Origin: Aedes albopictus
Taxonomy: Eukaryota; Arthropoda; Insecta; Diptera; Culicidae
Assembly (NCBI RefSeq): GCF_035046485.1
Contig: NC_085138.1
Span: forward strand, 332,054,421-332,118,420
DNA length: 64,000 nucleotides
Direction: 5' to 3'
Position numbers and translations under genes: made by a program. The notes beneath the pieces were generated by a model. It was not told the origin of the DNA, searched no databases, and saw only the letters and a list, made by a program, of their open reading frames with translations. Of this stretch, positions 54,700-64,000 are shown piece by piece (position 1 is the first letter of the stretch; every line of letters starts with the position of its first letter).

Positions 54700-55800
54700 G
54701 CGAGAACAGGTCCTGCTCCTGGGTATTTGAGGGCTAAGGGGGTTTCCGGATAGGTCCCAGAGAGCCCAAAAAATGAGGTTCCGAGAGGGTTCAGGGGCGT
54801 TCTAGGGGGTTGTTTCAGGGATTTCAGGAGCCTTTCAAAGGCGTTCTGTCAAGTTTTGTTAGCTTTTTTTTTTTGGGATAACGGGGAATTCAATGGCATT
54901 TCAATAGTGTTAGGGGGGTTTCAGGGGCGTTTTAAGGGGCATTAAGGGCACTTCAGATGAGCTCAGGAGCCTTCGAGGCATAGGTTCTCAACCTTCAGGT
55001 GCACCACCCCCTCTGACCAGCAGACGTTCATTTCACGACCCACTAGAGAAATTCACTCATTTGTTGTCTGTTACAGTAAAATATTAGACTGTCCCTCACG
55101 ACCCCCTGGATGAAGGCTGGCGATCTCCCTGAGGGTTCGCAACCCACAGTTTGGGGAATTATGCTTTAAGGCATTTACAAGGGGTTGGAGTGGCGTTTTA
55201 AGGCATTTCAGGGTAATTTAAGAGATTTTCAGGTGGTTTCGAGAACATTTCAGGGGCGGTCCTAGAGGCTTTAGGGGTGTTTGATAGCAATTCAGAGGCC
55301 TTTCAGGGGGTTTCGTGAGCCTATTTAAGGCGTCCAAAGGGGTTTCAAATTGATTATGATAAGTTCAAGACCGTTTTATAGGTATTACGGAGGTTTAAGA
55401 GGCGTTTCAGATCAGAGTCGTTTTCAGGGTTGTTTTCAGAACGCCCTTCAGGGCATTTAAGGGACGTTTTAAAAAATATTGTGGGTCTCTTAAAATCCTC
55501 TGAAATTTCCTGAAATGCCTCCGAAATACACCCCCCTCCCCCCAAATCCACATGAGCTCTATGTAACGCATCTGAGACATTCCGTAACGCCTCTCCGTAA
55601 TGGCTCTGAAACACGCCAAAAATGCTCTGAAACTTCCTGAAATGCCTCCAAACCCCATGTAACGCACCTCAGACGCTCCGAAACCTCCGAAAATCCTTAG
55701 TAACGCTCTAACTAATTTTCTGAAATGCCTCCGGGATTTCCCTAAAACCCCCTCAGACCCTTTGTAACGCACCTGTGACCCTCTGAAAGCAAAGCATACT
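54700..55800. repeat. Degenerate G-rich TTTCAGGGGCGTTTCAGG minisatellite
   Basis: Units of TTCAGGGGTTTCAAGGG on the plus strand to about 55.47 kb, then the reverse polarity (CCTGAAATGCCTCC, TGTAACGC). The 121-codon minus frame (55407-55772) is repeat-derived. The type matches 541-1240. Confidence 0.75.
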
Positions 55801-55923
55801 TATACCACTGTTATAGTGTTATCAATCTCTGAATAAGTTTCAAACACCATTCAAGGAAGCATTCCTGAAATAATTATTTGGATGTTTCTGAAACGACGTG
55901 GAACAGAATTACGAATGCCCTAA

Positions 55924-56576
55924 CCCTCTAATACCCAAATTTTTGATTTTGATCTACACAGATATCATTTTTCGTCATCTAAAATCGATATAAACATATT
56001 TTGGAAGATGATTCTTTTTATTATTATTATTATTATTTTTGAACATCTCCATATTCTTATACATTTTTTTTTCTGGAGGCCTATCTGGCACAAGACGAAA
56101 AAAAATTGAGATTTTATGATTATTGTTAAAATATTTTTATTTTTTTTTCATGGAATATTTTATTTTCCGTGTAACTTTTAAGAGCATCATTTTAGAATGA
56201 TTCAATTCCCTTAAACTCCTTTACTATAATAGAATGATTGAGAAAAAAAATAAAGTGAATTGTTGCGATTAAATACAAAAGAAACAATGGCATCTGAAAG
56301 GTGACCAAACATAAATTTGTCAATGATTTAAAAAAAAAAAATGTCAATACTAGGGTTGAAGTAGTAGGATGTTGGGGTCAATATTACCCAGGCAGGCACG
56401 TTGAACGTACACTACGCCATCGTGGAGGGTTAAAAGACACCAAACCCCACTTTGAGATATTGAGAACAGTCCCAAATATCAGAAAAAAATATAAAAGTTT
56501 TATTTCCCAGGCACGAAAAAAATACAAAAATGCTTAAACTGTATCCCGTCTAAAAGCGGGGTTATTTATTAGAGGG
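55924..56576. mobile_element. piggyBac-type non-autonomous element (653 bp)
   Basis: CCCTCTAATACCC and (inward) CCCTCTAATAAATAACCCC. Right target TTAA (56577-56580), left CTAA (55920-55923), one mutation. A (TTA)n lies at about 56018-56038. A 78-codon plus frame (56301-56537) is not a recognised transposase. Confidence 0.78.
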
Positions 56577-56825
56577 TTAAGCAGTTCACAAATTCCTGAA
56601 ATAAATGCAGAAGTTGTTTCTTACCAATACCCTGGGAATTAAGGATGCCTGAAGCAAAACCTATAGTAGAATTGCCAAAGTATTTTAATAGAGGGATTCA
56701 CTTAACAGCGTAAACCGCAGATTATTATTGATTACCCTGATTAACCGTTGCGATCACCAAGGAATTTTGGATTATTTCATTTCCAATTCCATGAAACATT
56801 TCAATAATCAGATAATCATGGCTTA

Positions 56826-56985
56826 GGCGCCGTCCACAAATTACGACCGCTTTCGGAGGGGGAGAACGGCAGAGCGTTACGGCCCATACGAAAAAATTAG
56901 GATATTCATACAAAAAAGCGTTGTGGAGGGGGAAGGGGGGTCAAAAAATCTCGATTTTAGCGTTACGTTATGAAAGGATGCTGGC
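56826..56985. mobile_element. PIF/Harbinger-type MITE (160 bp), TTA TSD
   Basis: GGCGCCGTCCACAAATTACG ...GCGTTACGTTATGAAAGGAT GCTGGC, with TTA at 56823-56825 and 56986-56988. Same family as 41792-41959. Confidence 0.87.
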
Positions 56986-57001
56986 TTACGCAGTTATTTA
57001 A

Positions 57002-57085
57002 CCCCTTCGGGACGACTTTTTTCACCAACCTCGTCGCTGTAGAACGCGTCAGCGAGGTGCAAAGGACCCAACCGTCCTGAAAGGG
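57002..57085. mobile_element. piggyBac-type MITE (84 bp), TTAA-flanked
   Basis: CCCCTTCGGGACGA and (inward) CCCTTTCAGGACGG, with exact TTAA at 56998-57001 and 57086-57089. The interior contains an inverted pair, ACCTCGTCGCTG/CAGCGAGGT. Confidence 0.9.
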
Positions 57086-57089
57086 TTAA

Positions 57090-60000
57090 ACTGTTTAGTG
57101 AATCCCCTAAATATTCCTCAAAAGATTTCCTGAATATTTATTTTTTAATTTTAAAAAAAATTGGAAATCAAATTTTTGAAATTTATTTGAAACAATCCTT
57201 GCAGATATTCCCAACGCTAACTTCGTTTACGACAAACTAAATTTACGCAACGTTCCCCGACTAGATGAGAAAAACATAATTATTACAGGTTGTGTTATTG
57301 TGTTACAATATTCTTTGTAAAACGGTTGTTACATACATGTTTCAACTGTTAGTATTTAAAATAACGAAAAAAAAATATCCAACAAAACTTGTTCCAATAA
57401 AAACACACATGTATTAACCTGAGATATAATCACAACAAGGTTATATCAAATTTTGTAAGACTAAACTTGTGAAATAAATAAAAAAAACAATAACAAATTC
57501 TTTTATATGTTTCAGAAACAAATCATTACAAGTTTGGTTATAAATCTTGGCTCGAGTGACCAGAATAAAAAAAATATCAATCCTTTTCGCAACATTTCAA
57601 AAATCTTATAAATTTTGAAATATTTTTGTTACAAAATATATAACAAAGATTGCAATGAATGGGTTTACGAAATCATGTTGGAGTATTTCTCAAAACAACA
57701 TTTGTTGCTAAGTCAAACCATGTTCTGTAACACGATTTTCCACCCTGATAATTATTCAACACCTTGGAATGCGCTCTCACTTGCGTCCTGTTTCACGGTG
57801 TTGTAGCAGTTTGCATCGGTCTGTTATCGAAACAAAATCATGTCGGGAACAATCACCTTCCAGCCAGCGACTGAGTAGCTGAGAAAGAATTTATCGTTTA
57901 AAGATAAGGAGGTGACTTGATTTCAGACCCGGAACGTGTGACCAACCATGTTTCCGTCTGGCAAACCGATGACTCCTCTGCCCCGATTGCTAGCAGTGCT
58001 GTAGAAAGGCACTCCCATTTGTTCCTTTCGAATGACTTCCGATGAGTTGTGTGTAGGAAGGCGAACATCAATATTCAATTTCGACAAGGTCGATAAAATT
58101 TGGATTTCGTTTGAATGCAAGTGGTAGACTGATGGTCTGAGAAACCACCAAATTTGAACATTCAAGAAAATGACATTGGCCGAGTTCGATGTCTGCTCCA
58201 AATGGTAACAGATGAGCTTGCTCACAAATGTCGCACAATTCGCCGTCGTCGTCGTCGACTCGCATGTGTCTCGCACGTTCCGTTCAAATTCTGCTTAGTA
58301 TTCCACTAGCGGAACAAACGGCACACTGATTAGACGACGAATAACATGGGAAGTTTAAAAATGTGCCTAGCATTTGGCGTAGGTACCCCACCGACGACCG
58401 TTGACAACGGCAAGCCTACCAGCAGCCTAGAGAGCGAGCGAGTGAAAGATTCATGACAATTCGCTCGAAAGCACGTGCTCTACCGGTCGGCTGGTCGGTC
58501 GGTCGGAAGTGTGCACAACTTTATCATTCCGCACGGAGTGGCTGCTGGCGGGAGCTATATCATTCCGGAGTAGTTTTGCCGCTCTAGAAGAACTCAAACG
58601 AACTGTGACGACGACGGCACAACGCCACACCGTGAGCCGATGGCAATATCTCCGTATTGCCGGAGTCGGGATTTGTGGAATCACCTGCCAACTCGAGAAC
58701 CATTCTCGCACACGTTCCCGTTTGGGACTCAGGCGGTGCTCTAGGTTTGCGCGTTTGTGTTTCAAAGTCGTGTATTCCTATTCTAGGGGGAACCTGGAGT
58801 ACGACGTACAGAATCAATTGATGTCATAACCATTGGACCAAATCATCCTTAAGGGTTGGCCAAAAGGCCTTTGACCTAATCATCCAGCGATGGATGTTCC
58901 ATCCTGATTTCCGACTATTTCTGGAGAAGTTACTTCCTTGGATGGACTGGACATCAGCCAAAATGAGTTGCTTTGGTTGTTATGGGATCGTTGCTGACGT
59001 TTCAATCCTTTGTGTGATCTTCGTCAAGACTGTAAGATTCTGTAAAAGGTCGAATCGTCAACGAAGAATCCATAAAAATCAATGCAACTCATTGTGACTG
59101 ATAGCCAGATTCCAAAAAAATATTTTAACCGTTCAGTCTAAATAGTTCTGAAGTGATTCTGAAAGCCTTGAAAAAACCAAAGCTATTCTAATTTGGTTTT
59201 ATGATGATCTGTTTTTGGCGAACAACTGGAACTATGAGAGTGCCAAATTCCTCCGTTTATGATGATCTTTAGGACGTGTGGAAGTCTACTTGAGTTGATA
59301 ATAAAACTTTCGAATATCATAGGTCGATTGGTATTCTACCCAACTCGTATCTTATTGTTCCTTAACATGACCATCTAGTCCCCACTTCCCCTCTATAGGC
59401 TTCACGAGAACATCACTCCGGCAAGAATGATTCAAAGCTAAATCTACCATCATCCGTCCGTTGTCGTGTCCAGCATGCGAGCGTGCAGTCGGGAAGTCAA
59501 TGCTCCCGCTATTTCGTTTCACAGGTATAACGACGGGAACGGGTCTTGTCGTCGCATCGGCCCGATTTACCCCCTCAAGGAACGCACTCCGACCGGAATG
59601 GTTATGGCCGCACACGGTGTTTTTATGTTGAGTGTTGTTTTTTGCAAGCAGTTAGTTTTCACGTATGCAAATACAAACGCTCCGCTTCGGTCGGTCATGT
59701 TGTATGTTGCGACGTTTTTGTTGGACGACCAAGCGAACGGCTGCTTGCTAGACTGATTCGATATGGTGGTAGGTTGGGTGGTTGGTACACACGCGTGCCC
59801 GTGTACAAATGATATGCAAATGGGCTACGAATATGAACCACACATACAAACACTCGGCATGTCCGTTTCGACTCCGTCCCGTCTCTGGGGTCGGGAGCGC
59901 AGTCAGTGCGGCGTGCCAACTTTAGGGAAATCCCGGACGGATTGCAGCAGCGCAACAGAATGGCAGCAGGTGGTGGCAGAAGTTTTCCCATAGTTTTTCA

Positions 60001-60154
60001 CCGGACCGTGGAAATGTTTTCAAAGCGACGACGACGCAGGAGGTATGGATCTGTTTTGAAATTTAAGACTGTTGTTGATGAACAGCTTGTCTTTGTTGTG
60101 AATTTAACAATTGAACGAAGGAATGTTTTTTTGCTGCATTTGCTAAACGAGTAA
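57090..60154. other. Low-repeat region, no recognised gene
   Basis: 57.1-57.6 kb is AT-rich, with a solo CCCGACTAGA end at about 57257. 57.8-60.1 kb has balanced, locally GC-rich sequence with CGGTCGGTCGG runs (58485-58505). Overlapping frames of 60-117 codons occur on both strands (for example 57923-58276 minus and 58509-58829 plus). None shows a known domain, and opposite-strand overlap argues against most. A promoter or 5' UTR is possible. Confidence 0.35.
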
Positions 60155-60159
60155 ACATT

Positions 60160-60780
60160 TGTGCATGAAATTTTGAATGCTGCCTGCAAAGTGCTATCTC
60201 AGATCATCTTTTATCGTCTGCCACCTAAAACAAATGAATTCGTGGGAAGTTATCGAGCCGGCTTCATCGACGGCCAGTCGACAGCATACCAGATCTTCAT
60301 TTTACGGCGAATCCTTCAGAAATGCAATGAATACCAGACTCCAAAGCATCACCTGTTCGTCGACTTCAAGGCAGCATACGACAGTAACGACCGCACAAAG
60401 TTATGGAAAATCATGGACGACAACGGCTTTCCTGGGAAGCTGACCTAGCCTCAAAGCAACGATTGACGGTGTGCAAAACTGCATAAGGGTTTCATTCGAA
60501 TCTTGCCTACTCTTCAACATCGATCTGAAAGGTGTAATGCAACCAGCCGGGCTCTACAGCCGTGGCACGATTTTCATGATAACCGGTCAATTTGTGTGCT
60601 TCGCGGAAGACATGGACTTTATCTTCAGAACATTTAGAACGGTGGAAGAGCTGTGCATCCACCTGAAACGCGTAGCAGCAAAGGTCCGATTGGTGACGGA
60701 TGCGTCAAAACAAAATACATGCTGGTAGGCGGGGATACCTTCGAGTTGGTAGAGCAATTCGTTAATCATCCAGTGGTCTC
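60160..60780 (+). pseudogene. RTE-like reverse transcriptase pseudogene 3 (fragment)
   Basis: An internal piece of the same retrotransposon type as at 23.2 and 36.0 kb. One frame (60161-60448) reads LNAACKVLSQIIFYRLPPKT, GSYRAGFIDGQSTAYQIF and motif A FVDFKAAYDSNDR, ending at a stop after DNGFPGKLT. A second frame (60471-60728) reads SFESCLLFNIDLKGVMQ, where motif B has lost its RQGD core by deletion, and then CFAEDMDFI, where catalytic FADD has become FAED. It continues as EELCIHLKRVAAKVRL. Fingers, endonuclease and C-terminal domain are absent. The altered motifs, deletion and frame change leave no polymerase activity. Confidence 0.86.
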
Positions 60781-60869
60781 GCTTTGTTGAGATTTGAGAA
60801 GTGTTATTCCTGTTGAGGGAAATCGATAAACTCCTGCCTAACAGAATATAGCGCTGTTTTTCTCCGCAT

Positions 60870-61162
60870 GCTATTGGAAGTTGGTAGGGTCTCTAGTTAG
60901 ACTAGTGGTTAAGGCTATGGATCGCCAATCCGGAGACGGCGGGTTCGATTCCCGTTTCGGTCGGGAAATTTTTCTCGACTCCCTGGGCATAGTGTATCAT
61001 TGCACATGCCTCACAATATACAAATTCATGCAATGACAGGTAAAGAAAGCCCTTCAATTAATAGCTATGGAAGTGCTCAAAGAACACTACGTTGAAGCGA
61101 GGCAGGCTAAGTCCCAGTAGGGACGTCAAGCCATAAAGAAGAAGAAGAAGCTATTGGTAGTT
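60870..61162 (+). mobile_element. tRNA-derived SINE, near full length, 13 bp TSD
   Basis: The body 60883-61149 has A box TTAGACTAGTGGTTAAGGC, B box GGTTCGATTCCCGT, TTTCTCGACTCCCTGGGC body and AAGAAGAAGAAG tail. GCTATTGGAAGTT (60870-60882) and GCTATTGGTAGTT (61150-61162) match 12/13. The best-preserved copy of this family here. Confidence 0.93.
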
Positions 61163-62270
61163 TCGTAAAATTTCCGAATATCTGTCTGTTCCATACTGCT
61201 TCTTCTTTCTATGGTGTGTTATGAGCACCATAGTAGTAAAGTAGCCTAAATGAAAAGTACGTCGTTCCACATCTTCTACACTGAAACTGATCATCAACCA
61301 GTTTGCTGCCCTAAAATAGTTTCTTGACAGGCATTTTTTTATAGAAACTTCTCCATCAAAGAAAAATTACTGTCATTTGTAAGCCTTGCAGAACCCTGAA
61401 CTCTCACACCGTGACAACACACTAACGCTTTCCAAACCCGAGAAATTTTCCACCCAACTGGCGCTAATTAATAGTGGTACCGGTAGTGTTGTCGAACGCA
61501 CCTCGGAGCGTAACTTTGGATATACGGCGTGGCGGCTCAAAGCATAAAACTTTTTTCCCAGTATCAACCTTGCACTCCCCAGTCTTGTATGGTACGTGGA
61601 AACCAGAAGAGCACTTCGACAACCTATACGCATACAGCACCAACAAGTGTAAAAACAAACAAACGTGCGTAAATTAATGTTCCACTTTACACTCAGTTTG
61701 ACTCATGGAAACTTTTCGTTCCGCGAAGGCAACAAGGCAAGTCACGCGTGCGATGCGTTAGTTACTTGCTGGTGGTGGATGGAGGCAGGGACGATGTGTT
61801 AAAACTGGGCTAGGTAAACCGAATTTCGGGTAAGACGAGTGCGGCGTGACGTTTTCCCGAGTACGTATTTCGAACTTGGGTACGTGGGGCCAACTTGAGT
61901 AGAATGATATGTTTTAGAAAAGATAAAGAGAAATTATTATGAGACTTTTCAAAGAACTACAGACGGACTGAGCAGCACTACTGCTATCCTGACAAGGGAT
62001 AACATCAATTTTAGCACAAACAAATCAACTGAACAACAATGTGAAGGATAAAGCGTGGTAAAATATGAAACGGAAGGCTATGCATTAAGGTTTTATGTAA
62101 TGGGCAATAACGCGCAGCAATAAACTGCGACTGTGCAGATCGTTGTTGCTTCTCCAGTACCGGTAGAACAACTGCACTCACCCAAGATTCTGGCGGGTAT
62201 CTGATTGGAATGAACTTTTTTTGCAGGAAGGGTTTTATTAAACTAAATAAATGGAAAAATAACTGTAAAA
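61163..62270. other. Unassigned sequence
   Basis: No element ends or SINE boxes. Frames up to 99 codons (62011-62310 minus) show no recognised domain, and that one crosses the next element's left end. Confidence 0.3.
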
Positions 62271-62272
62271 TA

Positions 62273-63181
62273 GGGTAATTCATGTATTTTGGACAGGCTG
62301 AGGACAACATTGAAAAAATCGTCTCCTAGCTTCCTTAGAAAGCAATTGATTATTTTGCAAAGTTACCAATACGCTATAGTACGATCGTACTTTGCGTTCC
62401 TGATGACAAAAACCTTAACGAAAGCATTTTAAGCTTTGAAAATCACAATTTCCAATCGCCTGTTAGAACAGCATTTTGGACACCGAATATATGTTTTGGA
62501 CACCCTCAGGTATATATAATTTGGACAGGGCAATTATCTCAATGTTTAGCCATGAATACTGCTAAATCATGGAAGTAGCATAAATTAACAAATATTTTCT
62601 TAAAAATAATCAAATTTCTCCGCTTAACAGACATCTATTTCGATAACTATTACAGTTTTTGTTAAAATCGAGGAAATATCGCCAGACCCACAGAATACGC
62701 CTCCAAGTATGCAATCGCACTGCATCCCCATGTAGTTCGTCAGATGACCAAATTATATAAACAGTAGAAACCATGCAATGTATTTTGGACATATCCTATT
62801 TTAAGCGTTCTAGATGAATGTTAAGAGATTGGTTGCCTAATGCTTCTTTATTGAACATGTTTCGTTGCAAAAAGGCTTTTAAATTTCTTACAATTATTAA
62901 TTCAACCATTTTGAGGTGAAAATTGTATGTGACTTTGAAGTGTATGTCGTCTTGCATACCTGTGCATTTGAGGGGTTTTAGTGAAATAATTTACATTTTC
63001 GATAATTTTGGAGTAAATTCTTAATTGTTAAGCGTATTTTCAACGTAAGTCATCAGAAAAGGGTGTATTTGATCCAATAATCGATATTGAGAAGTATCTC
63101 CTTTTATTAGCTCTCCGGAACAAGGCATACATCGTCGAGCATGTCCAAATTATATACATGTCCAAATTATATTTTTTACCC
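62273..63181. mobile_element. Tc1/mariner-type element (909 bp) with TTTTGGACA repeats
   Basis: GGGTAATTCATGTATTTTGG ACA at the left and GGGTAAAAAATATAATTTGG ACA inward from the right are flanked by TA (62271-62272 and 63182-63183). ATTTTGGACA or its complement recurs at least six times (about 62472, 62493, 62519, 62781 and 63143-63170), concentrated towards the ends. No transposase. Confidence 0.75.
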
Positions 63182-63183
63182 TA

Positions 63184-63650
63184 ACCCACTTGATAATATG
63201 AAAATATATCTTTTGCAAAAAAATGGAAATCTACTTTTCTGATTAATTTAGTATGAGCCCTAATTGACATCCTAGAACATCCTGGATTTGGATATTGATA
63301 CGTATTTGTGAAGTCTTCCTAATGAATATGGAAAAACAACTTTGAACATTTTGCCAGCTATATTGTCATTCAGAGACATTATTAGGATACTCCAAGTCAT
63401 ACAAACTACTTCTAGTTCAGAACTTCAGGATATAATAATAGTCATACCCGCTACATGGAGTAAAGTGTCATAGTCAACTTTTTCACTGAATTTACTCGAA
63501 GACTAATAGATATTTATTTAAAATTTTGAAACATTCCGGGTCATATGAACTGCCCTGCAGTTTATTTTTTGATATCTACGTTACCCCGGGGCCCTGCCCC
63601 CCCCCCCCCCCGGCCCCCCTTAGATCCGGGCCTGACTGTGATGACGCCAG
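63184..63650. other. Unassigned sequence with C-run and possible solo hAT-like end
   Basis: CCCCGGGGCCCTGC, a run of C at about 63597-63611, and TTAGATCCGGGCCTG resemble one terminus of a C-rich MITE. The second end is not in view. Confidence 0.35.
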
Positions 63651-64000
63651 TAACGGAAAGCACACTTTTCACTAGAGAAATCCCTAGAGCAAGATAAAGA
63701 GTTCCTAGAATAAATCCTGGAAAAATTTCTGAAAGAGTTTCCAAAGATTCAAGTGAGTGAGATAACTGAATTAATCACTAGATAAATCGCTAGAGAACCT
63801 CTAAAGAAGTATCTTGAGGAACCTTGGGGCAAATCCCCTGAGGACTGCCTGGAGGAATATTCGTAGTAGAATTTCTTTTTAAATTCCTGAAAGAGTAATT
63901 GAACGAGTTTTCAATGAAATCCAGTTAATAATTTCAGGAAGATTCTTAGCAAAAAATCCTGGAAGAATCCAAACTTCCTGTAAAAATAATCAATGAAGAA
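63651..64000. repeat. Degenerate GGAATTTCTGAAAGAG minisatellite, runs off the window
   Basis: Diverged units such as AATCCTGGAAAAATTTCTGA continue to the last base. Confidence 0.65.

Noticed and set aside
56301..56537. 78-codon frame in the piggyBac-type element as a transposase remnant
   Set aside because: No DDD-type or other piggyBac motif can be seen, and it is too short. Probably chance.
57257..57560. Second full CCCGACTA MITE
   Set aside because: Only one terminus (CCCGACTAGATGAG) is present. No inverted partner within 400 bp.

Overview
The window looks like non-coding, repeat-dominated DNA from a culicine mosquito, most likely Aedes. The basis is recognition of sequence types: tRNA-headed SINEs of the Feilai/Gecko kind, long AT-rich tracts of degenerate GGAATTTCTGAA-type minisatellite, many palindromic MITEs, and RTE-like and I-like non-LTR retrotransposon remains. 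I could not support any intact host protein-coding gene, rRNA or true tRNA gene. Nothing in the window looks prokaryotic.

Layout. 1-9 kb: degenerate minisatellite, a SINE, a module beginning GCCTTTCTCGTACAC with a ~170 bp tandem array, a hAT MITE, and a 0.93 kb TA-flanked palindromic element. 9.1-11.2 kb: an element with ~380 bp terminal inverted repeats (TIRs), a nested Helitron and an ATGGCG-rich tandem array. 12.1-17.7 kb: a TIR element hit twice by SINEs, a foldback interrupted by a MITE, and a second hAT MITE. 18-24.8 kb: a 5'-truncated I-like LINE, a perfect 123-bp-arm hairpin, a tract with strong heat-shock-element-like repeats, and an RTE-like reverse transcriptase pseudogene. 28-33.3 kb: nested Tc1/mariner-type MITEs and a 2.1 kb palindrome. 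34.8-37.2 kb: a second RTE-like pseudogene carrying a hAT MITE and a piggyBac-type MITE. 38-48 kb: a SINE with a 15 bp target duplication, several MITEs and long minisatellite tracts. 50-57 kb: nested TA elements, more minisatellite, and piggyBac- and PIF/Harbinger-type MITEs. 60-63 kb: a third RTE-like remnant, a SINE and another TA element.

No pathway or operon logic is present. The relationships that can be read are order of insertion (what sits inside what) and target-site duplications (TSDs), many of which are exact. A few low-repeat blocks (11.2-12.1, 19.3-20.8, 24.9-25.8, 26.1-27.8, 30.4-31.2, 48.5-49.8 and 57.1-60.1 kb) are the best places to look for host exons or regulatory DNA. The most striking structures are the 2.1 kb palindrome (31203-33302), the perfect 123 bp hairpin (20799-21053), the nested foldback (15825-16533), the TIR composite (9093-11228) and the HSE-like array (21.2-22.1 kb).
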